Origin: JBELMB01 sp042088665
Lineage (GTDB): Bacteria > Pseudomonadota > Alphaproteobacteria > Rhodobacterales > Rhodobacteraceae
Direction: 5' to 3'
NCBI GenBank assembly: GCA_042088665.1
Contig: JBELMB010000002.1
Location: forward strand, 62,001 to 126,000
Length of the DNA stretch: 64,000 nt
In this document: one piece after another, positions 16,432 to 24,390 of the stretch
How positions within the stretch are numbered: the stretch's first letter is position 1
How the letters are laid out: every line of letters begins with the position of its first letter
Notes under the pieces: model-generated
The model's input: the letters and a program-made list of their open reading frames with translations, nothing else
Told to the model about the DNA's origin: nothing
Database searches by the model: none
Translations under genes and position numbers: made by a program

Positions 16432-17472
16432 CTACAGCCGTTGGCCGGTCTCTGCGTGGAACAGGTGACAGATCCCGGCAGGGATCGACGCCGCAAAAGG
16501 CGCACCGATCTCGGCGCGGTAGTCTTTCGACGCCTTGACCGACACAATCCCGCCACCGGCACGCACCGTGATCATGGTCGCGTCACCCAGCAGTTCCAGC
16601 GAATAGACCGGCGCGGTCAACTCGCCCGTTTCTGCGACAGAGGCATCCTCGGCCCGGTAACCCAGCGTCACCGGACCATCAGGCCCGCTCAGGCCGGAGA
16701 TCTCGACATTCGGCCCCTTGAACGTGCCCCCTTCGAGATGCCCCTCAAGCAGGTTCATAGCCGGGGAGCCGATGAAGCCCGCCACAAAGACATTCGACGG
16801 CATATCGTAGATGTCGGTAGGCGTGCCGACCTGCTGAACCACACCCTTGTTCATGACGACCACCCTGTCGGCCAGCGTCATGGCTTCGATCTGGTCGTGC
16901 GTCACGTAGATGGTCGTCACGCCCAATTCATGGCTGAGGTGCTTGATCTGCGCGCGCGTCGACACCCGCAGCTTGGCGTCGAGGTTCGACAGGGGTTCGT
17001 CCATCAGGAACACGTTCGGTTCGCGCACGATCGCACGGGCCAAGGCCACGCGCTGGCGCTGCCCACCAGAGAGTTCCGCGGGACGGCGATGCAGGAAATC
17101 GTCCAGCTCCACCATGGCGGAGGCGCGGCGCACGCGGCTGTCATGTTCGTCCTGCGGGATGCCCCGCACTTTCAGCGGAAAGCGGATGTTGTCGTAGACG
17201 TTCATGTTCGGGTAAAGCGCGTAGCTCTGAAACACCATCGCCACATCGCGGTCCTTTGGGTCGAGGTCGTTGACCCGCTCTCCGTCGATGAGGATGTCGC
17301 CGTCGGTGGCATCCTCCAGCCCGGCAATCATGCGCATCGTCGTGGTCTTGCCACAACCCGAAGGACCAAGCAGCACGAGAAACTCCCGGTCCGCGATGGT
17401 CAGGTCAAAGGCATCAACCCCGATAAAGCTGCCCCAACGTTTTGATATGCTGCGCAGTTGAATTTCCGCCAT
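16432..17472 (-). CDS. Sugar-type ABC transporter ATP-binding protein (UgpC/MalK family)
   Basis: A 346-residue ATPase with Walker A LGPSGCGKTT, signature LSGGQRQRVALARA, Walker B VFLMDEPLSNLDAKLR, and H-loop VTHDQIEAM, followed by a TOBE-type C-terminal domain. It energises a binding-protein-dependent importer of the CUT1 type. No permease or binding protein is encoded nearby, so it must either serve a transporter elsewhere or be shared. ATG 17472 is used; an in-frame extension to 17577 covers the promoter region. An operator-like palindrome lies 13 bases upstream of its start, so LacI repression is likely. Confidence 0.92.
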   Translation of the reverse strand: MAEIQLRSISKRWGSFIGVDAFDLTIADREFLVLLGPSGCGKTTTMRMIAGLEDATDGDILIDGERVNDLDPKDRDVAMVFQSYALYPNMNVYDNIRFPLKVRGIPQDEHDSRVRRASAMVELDDFLHRRPAELSGGQRQRVALARAIVREPNVFLMDEPLSNLDAKLRVSTRAQIKHLSHELGVTTIYVTHDQIEAMTLADRVVVMNKGVVQQVGTPTDIYDMPSNVFVAGFIGSPAMNLLEGHLEGGTFKGPNVEISGLSGPDGPVTLGYRAEDASVAETGELTAPVYSLELLGDATMITVRAGGGIVSVKASKDYRAEIGAPFAASIPAGICHLFHAETGQRL

Positions 17473-17484
17473 GAGATCACCGCC

Positions 17485-17504
17485 CCTTGCAAAGGTATGC
17501 AAGG
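17485..17504. promoter_or_regulatory. LacI-type operator O1
   Basis: CCTTGCAAAGGTATGCAAGG, symmetrical at 16 of 20 positions, shares TTGCAAA-N2-TATGCAA with O2. It lies 13 bases upstream of the ATPase start codon. Its centre is 125 bases from that of O2, close to 12 helical turns, which would allow DNA looping by a tetrameric or dimeric LacI protein. Confidence 0.65.
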
Positions 17505-17609
17505 CAGTTAATCTCGATTCGAAATCCCTCGCAAGTCCTATCACCAAGGCCAGTATTGCGGATGACCCGTTGTGCAAATCGCTTGAGAAACGGCCTGTCT
17601 TTCAGGCAT

Positions 17610-17629
17610 CGTTGCAAACGTATGCAACG
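17610..17629. promoter_or_regulatory. LacI-type operator O2
   Basis: CGTTGCAAACGTATGCAACG matches its own reverse complement at 18 of 20 positions and is centred on CG, as is normal for LacI-family sites. It is the stronger of two such sites in the divergent region and lies 240 bases before double-NTF2 gene C. Confidence 0.7.
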
Positions 17630-17868
17630 ATTTGAAAACCGCAGCACCCATCCTGATCTGGCCAGCAGGGACGACAACATGCCACGCTCCCCGTGACAGC
17701 ACGCCGGACCATTGTCTGCTTCCAAGGCTGCGTGCCGCAATCGTGGTGGACCCGCACAGCATTGCCACCTCATGTCAAAGCATCCGGGCAGACCACCAAA
17801 AACCCGATCCGGGCCAACTGCCCCGAGGGATCGCCACAGAGAAAACACAGGAGAGCAGGTCGTTGACC

Positions 17869-18891
17869 ATGCAGACCACCCAATTGTCCAACACCGGCCT
17901 GCAAGAGGCCAAATCCATTGTCCGCCGTTTTCACACGGCGCTGGACGCTGCACAGAGCGAGGATATTGCCAAGGTCATGGCCGCGTTCTGCGCACCGGAC
18001 CTGATCTGGCGCGGGTACCATCCGTTCAACCTGCTGACCGGCCCCGGGACCGTGGCAGACCGCTTTTGGCAACCGCTCAAAGCCAGCCTGACCGCATTGC
18101 AACGGCGGGATGATGTCTTCTTTGCCGGTTTGAACGAGATCGACGGGTTCCAGGGCACCTGGGTGGTGTCGATGGGCCATCTCATGGGGCTTTTTGACCG
18201 GCCATGGCTGGGCATCCGGCCCAATCGCAAGCTGACCATGCTGCGCTACTGCTGCTTTCACCGGGTGGAGGGTGGGCAGATCATCGAAACCGCCATGTAT
18301 TTCGACATCCCCCACCTGATGATGCAGGCCGGGCTGACACCTTTCCCGCCTCAAACCGGATCGCCGCTGGTGCAGCCCGGCCCAATGACCCACGACGGTC
18401 TGCTGTTCGATCCGCAATCCGAAATCGCCGGGAACACGACACTGGCCTTGATCAACAGCATGATCTCTGACCTTGGGCAATGGGCGCTGGGCCTGCCTCT
18501 CGAACAAGAGTTGGCGCGCACATGGCATGACGACATGATCTGGTGGGGCCCCGCCGGGATCGGCGCGACCTACACCATCCCGCGCTACGCGGCGCAACAT
18601 TCCGGGCCGTTCCGGGCGGGTTTCGAGAACCGCAGCTCTACCGGCCATCTCGCGCGCACGGCAGAGGGGGCCTATGGCGGCTTCTTTGGCTGGCCCAATT
18701 TTACGGCGGAGCCCTCCGGTGGCTTCATGGGGATGCCCGCCACAGGCCGGGTGGCCGAGTTCCGCGTGATCGACATCTACCGGCGCGACGGTGACAAGCT
18801 TGCCGAGAACTGGATCTTTATCGACATGCTGCACGCGTGGATGACCCAAGGCGTCGACATTCTGGCCCGCACGACAGAGATCGAGAGATGA
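17869..18891 (+). CDS. Double NTF2/SnoaL-like protein C
   Basis: A 340-residue protein with two NTF2-like halves, paralogous to protein B (WWGPAGIG, GWPNFTAEPSGGFMGMPATG, ENWIFIDMLHAW). In half one, PDLIWRGYHPFN and FQGTWVVSMGHLMG line the expected pocket. The ATG at 17869 is preceded by AGGAGAGCAGG; a longer frame back to 17632 crosses the operator and is rejected. It is the only one of the three paralogues on the plus strand and is followed by the thioesterase gene. Function unknown. Confidence 0.75.
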   Translation: MQTTQLSNTGLQEAKSIVRRFHTALDAAQSEDIAKVMAAFCAPDLIWRGYHPFNLLTGPGTVADRFWQPLKASLTALQRRDDVFFAGLNEIDGFQGTWVVSMGHLMGLFDRPWLGIRPNRKLTMLRYCCFHRVEGGQIIETAMYFDIPHLMMQAGLTPFPPQTGSPLVQPGPMTHDGLLFDPQSEIAGNTTLALINSMISDLGQWALGLPLEQELARTWHDDMIWWGPAGIGATYTIPRYAAQHSGPFRAGFENRSSTGHLARTAEGAYGGFFGWPNFTAEPSGGFMGMPATGRVAEFRVIDIYRRDGDKLAENWIFIDMLHAWMTQGVDILARTTEIER

Positions 18892-19045
18892 GGATCCACG
18901 AGCCCCCCCACCTCTGGAAAGCCGTAGGTTGCCCTTCGCGGGTCGCCTGGGGCGCGCGCCGGGTCTTTTGCGATCCGGCCCCGGTCCAGCGGCCTTGCCT
19001 GAGCGATGCAGTCCCCTGCGACCCTGCGGGCTTTGACGCACTGCC

Positions 19046-19507
19046 ATGAGCCGGGTGTTTCGCTACAAGACACCAGTGAACCCCGACTGGATCGACTACA
19101 ACGGCCACATGCAGGACGCCTACTACGGCCTGATCTTCAGCTTTGCGGTCGATGCCTTGCAGGACGCCGTGGGCTTGGACGCCGACTACCGCGCGGCGAC
19201 CGGCAACACGGTTTACCTGCTCGAAGACCACAAGGTCTTTCTCAAGGAGGTCAAACCGGAGGCGGTGGTCGAGGTTCTGACCCGTGTCATCGGCCTGACA
19301 GACAAGCGGTTTCACCTCTGGTCAGAGATGCGCGTGGCGGGGCAGCGCGTTGCCATATCCGAACAGATGGAAATGCACGTTACCCAGCGCCCGGAGCCGC
19401 GCGGCACGCCGCTGCCGCCCATGGTCTACGCTGATCTGAAAGCATCGCTGCACACCCCGGAACAGGTGGCCGCGCTGGCGCCACGGGCCCGCGCGATGCG
19501 GGTCTAG
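19046..19507 (+). CDS. Hotdog-fold thioesterase, betainyl-CoA thioesterase-like
   Basis: A 153-residue single hotdog domain. WIDYNGHMQDAYYG carries the catalytic Asp and the helix start, and AVGLDADYRAA and LLEDHKVFLKEV match the betainyl-CoA thioesterase domain that is fused to carnitine dehydrogenase in other bacteria; here it stands alone. It would release a carboxylate and CoA. It lies 154 bases after double-NTF2 gene C and points the same way, so it probably belongs to the same pathway. A quaternary-amine or branched acyl-CoA substrate is an inference only. Confidence 0.75.
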   Translation: MSRVFRYKTPVNPDWIDYNGHMQDAYYGLIFSFAVDALQDAVGLDADYRAATGNTVYLLEDHKVFLKEVKPEAVVEVLTRVIGLTDKRFHLWSEMRVAGQRVAISEQMEMHVTQRPEPRGTPLPPMVYADLKASLHTPEQVAALAPRARAMRV

Positions 19508-19514
19508 CCGCGGA

Positions 19515-20156
19515 TCAGTTGTTGGTCGCTTTCCATGCCGCTTCGATTTCCTGAACCGCGGCGGCCTTGTCGTCCGAATCGCTCTCGCGCAGAACCCGTT
19601 CCTGCACGCCGGGCAATTGGCCAAAGGCCTCCATCAGCTTGTCGGGAAACAGGCTTTGCGGCACGCTCTCGAAGCCCGGCAGAGACCGCAGAATTTTCGA
19701 CGTGGCCGTGGTACAGGCCGCCGCCGCAACCGGCCCGCTGGCCAAGGCCAGCCTGTAGGCGCGTTCCGCCACTTCTGGCGTGACTGCGATGCGTTGGATC
19801 ACGACGCGGTAGGTGGCCCGCGCATGGGCGCTTTCATAGGCCTTTTCGACCGCGGGTGTGATGCCATACAGGACATCGTCGATCTCGGGCACGGCAGAGA
19901 ACCGCACCGACCCCGCCGGGTCAAAGACGATGCGCTGCGAAGGCGCGTTGATCATCAAGGAGGTGTGCGCGCCGTTGCCGGTGCGGTTGTTCACCATGGT
20001 ATAGAGCGTGAGATCCGCCGGACCGGGGTGCTTGTACGCTGCCTTGGCCACGTCTTCTGCCGTGGCATTTGGTCCGGACATGGACGTCGCGCAGGCCGAA
20101 AGCGCCAGACCAGCGCACAGCAACAACGCCACGCGCACCCATTTGAAGACTGTCAT
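19515..20156 (-). CDS. Hypothetical lipoprotein
   Basis: A 213-residue protein with a lipoprotein signal: basic TVFKWVR, hydrophobic VALLLCAGLA and lipobox LSAC (Cys about residue 21). The mature part has a strand-rich core (DLTLYTMVNNRTGNGAHTSL, then IVFDPAGSVRF) with an S-x-L-M-I-N segment that resembles permuted papain-like proteins, and C-terminal helices. A second Cys (AAACTTATSKIL) could be catalytic. ATG 20156 is chosen because the signal starts there. Function not recognised. Convergent with the thioesterase gene. Confidence 0.65.
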   Translation of the reverse strand: MTVFKWVRVALLLCAGLALSACATSMSGPNATAEDVAKAAYKHPGPADLTLYTMVNNRTGNGAHTSLMINAPSQRIVFDPAGSVRFSAVPEIDDVLYGITPAVEKAYESAHARATYRVVIQRIAVTPEVAERAYRLALASGPVAAAACTTATSKILRSLPGFESVPQSLFPDKLMEAFGQLPGVQERVLRESDSDDKAAAVQEIEAAWKATNN

Positions 20157-20272
20157 GACTGCCCCTACCCCACCTTCTGTTGTCCCGCGGAATGCTGAGC
20201 CAAGACAGCACAAGGCCCAACTCACTTTCAAGTGACGTCGGGCCCTGCCGAAAATGTCGTGTTCTTAAGGTC

Positions 20273-20407
20273 TCAGACGTTGACCATCGCCATGAAGATC
20301 ACCAGCGCGAGGATCACGATCACAGTGCGAATGGTGAAAGTGATAAAGCCGTCAAAGGCCTTCTGCTGTTCGGTAATGTCCATGCTGCCGTGCTTGTGCT
20401 CTGCCAT
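20273..20407 (-). CDS. aa3-type cytochrome c oxidase subunit IV
   Basis: A 44-residue protein: MAEHKHGSMDITEQQKAF followed by one transmembrane helix (about 20-43). Length, the HGSMDITEQ start and the single helix are those of the small fourth subunit of alphaproteobacterial aa3 oxidase, which packs beside subunits I and III. The catalytic subunit genes are elsewhere. It is too short for normal ORF cut-offs. Confidence 0.88.
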   Translation of the reverse strand: MAEHKHGSMDITEQQKAFDGFITFTIRTVIVILALVIFMAMVNV

Positions 20408-20502
20408 GTGTCCCATCCTTCAGGCGTTTCACGTTACGAATTAATCGAGATTTGCCAGCCTGTCACGGCGACAAAAAGCGCAATTCTGTCGCAGTTCCGG
20501 GC

Positions 20503-20940
20503 TCAGGCCTTGTCCTGGTTCAACTCCTTGACCAGTCGAAAGCCGATCCGCTTTGGCTCCTTTTGCTCGGGGGCCTTTGGCATGGCGCGCAGAATGACGC
20601 TCAACTGGGTCACATGCTGCACAAGCTGCGTGCGCCCGCCGCTGGGGTCGCGGCCATAAAAGGTCACGATGTCCGGGTCGAAGTATCCCATCCCCTCGAT
20701 CCGCAGCACACCGGCCTCCCCACCGGCAAAGCCCATGGCCACCTCATGCGCATCGTCGAGCTGCTTTTCGAAGTTCTGGATGTAGAGGATCAGCCGCTCA
20801 TAGGCCCATTGGGCCGGGCTGCGCTGTTCGACGGGCTTTTGCTTGACCGTTTCGGGCAGCAGCTCTTCGGCGGTCAGCGGGTCGTCCTCTGTGTGGACAT
20901 CGATGCGGTGGGGCAACGCCTCAGCGGCGGGGGTTTCCAT
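20503..20940 (-). CDS. Conserved hypothetical protein (probably DUF6173)
   Basis: A 145-residue cytosolic protein. The conserved core is IQNFEKQLDDAHEVAMGFAG, then GVLRIEGMGYFDPDIVTFYG and LVQHVTQLSVILRAMPK, which I recall from a Rhodobacteraceae-restricted family. No catalytic motif, signal or membrane segment is visible. It stands alone, 96 bases from the subunit IV gene. Function unknown. Confidence 0.65.
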   Translation of the reverse strand: METPAAEALPHRIDVHTEDDPLTAEELLPETVKQKPVEQRSPAQWAYERLILYIQNFEKQLDDAHEVAMGFAGGEAGVLRIEGMGYFDPDIVTFYGRDPSGGRTQLVQHVTQLSVILRAMPKAPEQKEPKRIGFRLVKELNQDKA

Positions 20941-21066
20941 GCGATCTCTCCTCCTTGGTCTTTGGCGGAGTGTTTCGAAGGCGGAGCACGGTCACAAGGG
21001 GGATTTTTTGCCGCAGAAGACAGCTTTGGATTGCAATTCCCACCGCGGGCGTCACGTTAACCTTGG

Positions 21067-21121
21067 TTAATGACCGGTTAGTGACTGGCTAATGTTCGGT
21101 AAACGACCGGTTGGCGAATGG
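21067..21121 (+). repeat. Five imperfect 11-bp tandem units
   Basis: TTAATGACCGG, TTAGTGACTGG, CTAATGTTCGG, TAAACGACCGG and TTGGCGAATGG follow each other without gaps, with consensus TTAATGACCGG. A sixth, weaker unit (GTTAACCTTGG) precedes them at 21056-21066, and TTAACC-TT-GGTTAA (21057-21070) is an inverted repeat. The array ends 71 bases before the small secreted protein gene. Confidence 0.65.
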
Positions 21122-21192
21122 GTGTCGTTCCGCCGATGACTGGTTTCCCAGCGATTGCCCCCAAGGGTCGATCCGAAGGTCTGGAGTATGTG

Positions 21193-21480
21193 ATGAAAGC
21201 TCTTTCCCCGCGGCTTGGCGCACCGCTGATCGTCGTGGCCATCGCGACAGGCGCTGGCCTTTCGGTTCAGGATCCACCCTCCCGGGTCCAACTCGCACAG
21301 GCGCAGGGCTGCCACCCAAGCTATGTTGGCGCCTGCGTGCCGGCTGGTGTGTCCGATGTTGATTGCAGCAGTGGCAACGGGAATGGGCCTTACTATGTCA
21401 CCGGCCCGGTGCGCGTCGTTGGACGAGACGTGTACGGTCTTGACCGGGACCGCGACGGAATCGGCTGCGAAAACGGCTAG
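21193..21480 (+). CDS. Small secreted Cys-rich protein, excalibur-like
   Basis: A 95-residue protein with a signal peptide (about 1-30). The mature part has GCHPSYVGACVPAGVSDVDC, and ends in GLDRDRDGIGCE, a short Ca-loop-like Asp-rich element of the excalibur type known from extracellular nuclease-associated and surface proteins. Four Cys could make two disulfides. ATG 21193 is chosen because the signal peptide starts there. The 11-bp repeat array lies just upstream. Confidence 0.65.
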   Translation: MKALSPRLGAPLIVVAIATGAGLSVQDPPSRVQLAQAQGCHPSYVGACVPAGVSDVDCSSGNGNGPYYVTGPVRVVGRDVYGLDRDRDGIGCENG

Positions 21481-21537
21481 GGCTCCGAGCCTTGGGCGTC
21501 AGACGCGCCGGGTTGCCAGTGTCGTCTGACTTGGTCG

Positions 21538-22488
21538 TCAGGCCGGTTGGCGCAGGACGCGGGGCACTTTGAATTCCACGTTTTCCTGTGCCGTCTCGAC
21601 CATCTCGACCGTGACGTCAAAACGCGACCGGAAGGCGTCGACGACTTCTTCGATCAGCACTTCGGGGGCCGAGGCACCGGCGGTGATCCCAACCGAAGAG
21701 ATCCCCTCAAGCGCACGCCAGTCGATGTCCGTGGCGCGCTGAACCAATTGCGCATACGAGCAGCCCGCCTTGCGCGCCACTTCGACCAACCGTTTCGAAT
21801 TCGACGAATTGGGTGCACCGACCACCAGCAAGGCATCCGCCCTTGGCGCGACGGCCTTCACGGCCTCCTGCCGGTTGGTGGTGGCATAACAGATGTCTTC
21901 CTTGTGCGGCCCCTGGATCCCCGGGAACCGCTGCTGAAGCGCGGCGACGATGTCCGCCGTGTCATCCACCGACAGCGTGGTCTGCGTCACAAAGGCCAGC
22001 CGTTCAGGGTCACGCACGGATACACCGGCCACGTCTTCGACGGTTTCGACCAGCAGCACCTCGCCTTCGGGCAATTGGCCCATGGTGCCCACGGTCTCCG
22101 GGTGACCCTCGTGACCGATCATGATCATCTGCAACCCGTTGTCCGCGTGGCGCGCCGCCTCGATGTGGACCTTGGACACCAACGGGCAAGTTGCATCGAC
22201 ATAGACCATCTCGCGGCGCGCGGCCTCCGCCGGAACGGCCTTGGGCACGCCATGCGCGGAAAAGATAACGGGCCGGTCATCGGGACAATCCGTCAACTCC
22301 TCGACAAAGACGGCCCCCTTGGCGCGCAGATCATCCACCACGTATTTGTTGTGCACGATCTCATGGCGCACGTAGACCGGCGCCCCCCATTTCGCGAGCG
22401 CCATCTCGACGATCTTGATCGCCCGATCAACACCGGCGCAAAAGCCGCGCGGCGCAGCAAGGTACAGGGTCAAGGGGGGGGTGGTCAT
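21538..22488 (-). CDS. ispH: 4-hydroxy-3-methylbut-2-enyl diphosphate reductase
   Basis: Last enzyme of the MEP isoprenoid pathway, reducing HMBPP to IPP and DMAPP with a [4Fe-4S] cluster. The 316 residues have the three cluster Cys in GFCAGVDRA, DATCPLVSK and DICYATTNRQ, with the substrate motifs FSAHGVP, IGHEGHPE and TQTTLS. ATG 22488 is correct by family length; a 228-base in-frame extension upstream is not coding. It is divergent from the B12-domain regulator. Confidence 0.96.
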   Translation of the reverse strand: MTTPPLTLYLAAPRGFCAGVDRAIKIVEMALAKWGAPVYVRHEIVHNKYVVDDLRAKGAVFVEELTDCPDDRPVIFSAHGVPKAVPAEAARREMVYVDATCPLVSKVHIEAARHADNGLQMIMIGHEGHPETVGTMGQLPEGEVLLVETVEDVAGVSVRDPERLAFVTQTTLSVDDTADIVAALQQRFPGIQGPHKEDICYATTNRQEAVKAVAPRADALLVVGAPNSSNSKRLVEVARKAGCSYAQLVQRATDIDWRALEGISSVGITAGASAPEVLIEEVVDAFRSRFDVTVEMVETAQENVEFKVPRVLRQPA

Positions 22489-22643
22489 GTCGGCATCTCC
22501 TTGCGTTCGGATAATTAAGCGTTGTGTCGCACCGGGTCCAGAACGGATACGCAAGACTCGCGCTAAAAGGTGTGTTAAGAACTCATCATCGGTATCGCCA
22601 ACCGACCCACTCGACGACGACAGCGCCATGGGACGCGCCGGAG

Positions 22644-23447
22644 ATGTCAAGATCAGATGAACCCCTGACGGGGTCAAGGCTTGCGCCTTTGCAGCGCAAC
22701 CTATCCGAAGAGGCACTTGAACGACTGGCCCGCAAGGTTGTGGACCGGCTGGCCTTGAGTGCGCGTGATATCACGACACGCCGGGACCCTGATCGGCCTG
22801 ACGCAGTGGAAATCGCGCGACTGACCAACACCCTGCTGGCCAAGCACGAATCCGCGTCACATGAATACATGATGCGTCTGCAGGAAAGCGGGGTCACGCT
22901 GGACGTGCTCTACGTCAGGTACCTTGCGCCCGCCGCAGCCAAGCTTGGCGGGCTCTGGGCCAACGACAAGGTCACCTTTCTGCAAGTGACGCTCGGGATC
23001 ACGCGTATCTTTGGCTTGATGCGGACGCTGCGTATGAACCTGCCGGCGCCCCGGATCACCCGGACCGAACCGGTGCTCTTTGCGGCGGTGCCCGGAGAGC
23101 AGCACACCATGGGTGTCGAGATGGCCGCACAGCTGTTCCGGCAACGCGGCTGGGACGTAAAGATGCTGCTGGGCGCCAGCGAAGAAGAGATCCTCGACCA
23201 GATCGACAAGGTGCAATGCCTGATCCTTGGCCTCAGTTCCGCCGGTCGCAAGACCGCTGAAGCGATGGCGCACCTTGTCTACATGGTGCGGGCCGCGCAT
23301 CCGGGCATCCACATCATCGTGAGCGGCCAGATCGTCACCGAGGAGCCGGAACTGGTGGAATTGATGCACGCCGACACCGCCGTCGCCACGGTGGAGGATG
23401 CGCTGGCCATCATGGACGAGCTCTGCGCCCGGGCGGCCATGAACTGA
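22644..23447 (+). CDS. B12-binding-domain regulatory protein, PpaA/AerR-like
   Basis: A 267-residue protein with a helical N-terminal half (RLARKVVDRLALSARD, LYVRYLAPAAAKLGGLW) and a C-terminal Rossmann-like cobalamin domain. The domain begins VLFAAVPGEQHTMGVEMAAQ, with the E-x-H-T-x-G His of PpaA/AerR and SCHIC proteins, and continues with LFRQRGWDVKML. AerR controls photosynthesis genes through CrtJ/PpsR in Rhodobacter; no photosynthesis gene is in this window, so the target is unknown. The start at 22644 is preferred; the frame is open back to 22524. Confidence 0.75.
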   Translation: MSRSDEPLTGSRLAPLQRNLSEEALERLARKVVDRLALSARDITTRRDPDRPDAVEIARLTNTLLAKHESASHEYMMRLQESGVTLDVLYVRYLAPAAAKLGGLWANDKVTFLQVTLGITRIFGLMRTLRMNLPAPRITRTEPVLFAAVPGEQHTMGVEMAAQLFRQRGWDVKMLLGASEEEILDQIDKVQCLILGLSSAGRKTAEAMAHLVYMVRAAHPGIHIIVSGQIVTEEPELVELMHADTAVATVEDALAIMDELCARAAMN

Positions 23448-23536
23448 ACCCGCCTGCTGTGACGACCTGACGTGTCGCGGGCTTGGTCCCTGTGCGACCC
23501 GTCCAGACGCGCCCGCCATCGACCAAAACGAAGAAG

Positions 23537-23575
23537 GGCGCGAGTCTCGCCCGCGCCGTCCTGTCTTTGCTTGCT
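23537..23575 (+). terminator. Candidate terminator between convergent genes
   Basis: GGCGCG (23537-23542) and CGCGCC (23552-23557) form a stem with a 9-base loop, followed by a T-rich stretch (TCTTTGCTTGCTTTT). It lies 90 bases after the B12-domain gene and before the end of the NYN gene. The stem is short, so the call is modest. Confidence 0.4.
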
Positions 23576-23678
23576 TTTCGTCGGCAAGATTCTCGTCAGG
23601 CAAAGTCCAAACCGGTCAAAGCGTCCCAAACCACATGCGCATCCCATCCCCATGGCCTGCGCGTGACGCCCTGACAGA

Positions 23679-24251
23679 TTACTTGCTTGCCGCGATCTCG
23701 AAGTTGCGCTCAACCTGTGCCTCGCGCGGAGGACGACCGATCACTTCGCGCAGTTCGTCGAGCTCGATGAAGTTGTCCGCCTGTCTGCGCAGCTCATCGG
23801 CGATCATCGGCGGCTGGCTGCGGATGGTCGAAACCACCGAGACACGCACGCCCTGACGCTGAAGGCTTTCGACCAGCGGGCGAAAATCGCCGTCGCCGGA
23901 AAACAGCACGATGTGATCCACACGCGGCGCCAGTTCCATGGCATCAACGGTCAGTTCGATGTCCATGTTGCCCTTCACCTTACGGCGACCCTGGCTGTCG
24001 GTGTACTCTTTCGCGGGCTTCGTCACCATCGTGAACCCATTGTAGTGCAACCAGTCAACCAGCGGACGGATCGGCGAATACTCGTCATTCTCGAGCAAGG
24101 CAGTGTAGTAGAAAGCACGCACCATTTTACCGCGACGCGCAAATTCTTGCCGGAGGAGCTTGTAGTCGATATCAAACCCCAGTGCCTTCGCGGCGGCGTA
24201 CAGGTTCGACCCATCAATGAACAGCGCAAGCCGTTCGTCCTTGTAAAACAT
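23679..24251 (-). CDS. NYN-domain (LabA/DUF88) PIN-like protein
   Basis: A 190-residue protein. The acidic metal-binding residues of the NYN/PIN nuclease fold are visible in ALFIDGSNLY, GNMDIELTVDAM and FSGDGDFRPLVESL. The last 40 residues form a helical tail. Family members are RNases or RNA-binding proteins; LabA of cyanobacteria acts in clock output. No substrate can be assigned here. It is divergent from folK. Confidence 0.85.
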   Translation of the reverse strand: MFYKDERLALFIDGSNLYAAAKALGFDIDYKLLRQEFARRGKMVRAFYYTALLENDEYSPIRPLVDWLHYNGFTMVTKPAKEYTDSQGRRKVKGNMDIELTVDAMELAPRVDHIVLFSGDGDFRPLVESLQRQGVRVSVVSTIRSQPPMIADELRRQADNFIELDELREVIGRPPREAQVERNFEIAASK

Positions 24252-24390
24252 AAAATGTCCTTTCGGGTAATCACGTCCGCCGAATACGTGAGTGAGTGAG
24301 TGGTGGGCGGCCGTAATTTGATAATATTAATGTTTTTTGACACTACCGCAAGCTGCCGCGGCGTCTCGAAAGAATAGCGAAAACCTCAAC

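Larger units (their letters stand above)
17473..17868. other. Divergent promoter region of the accessory cluster
   Basis: 396 bases without a convincing gene between the ABC ATPase and double-NTF2 gene C. It holds two LacI-type palindromes (17485-17504 and 17610-17629). The stretch 17640-17860 contains no other motif I can support; SD-like AGGAGAG lies 12 bases before the gene C start. Confidence 0.7.
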
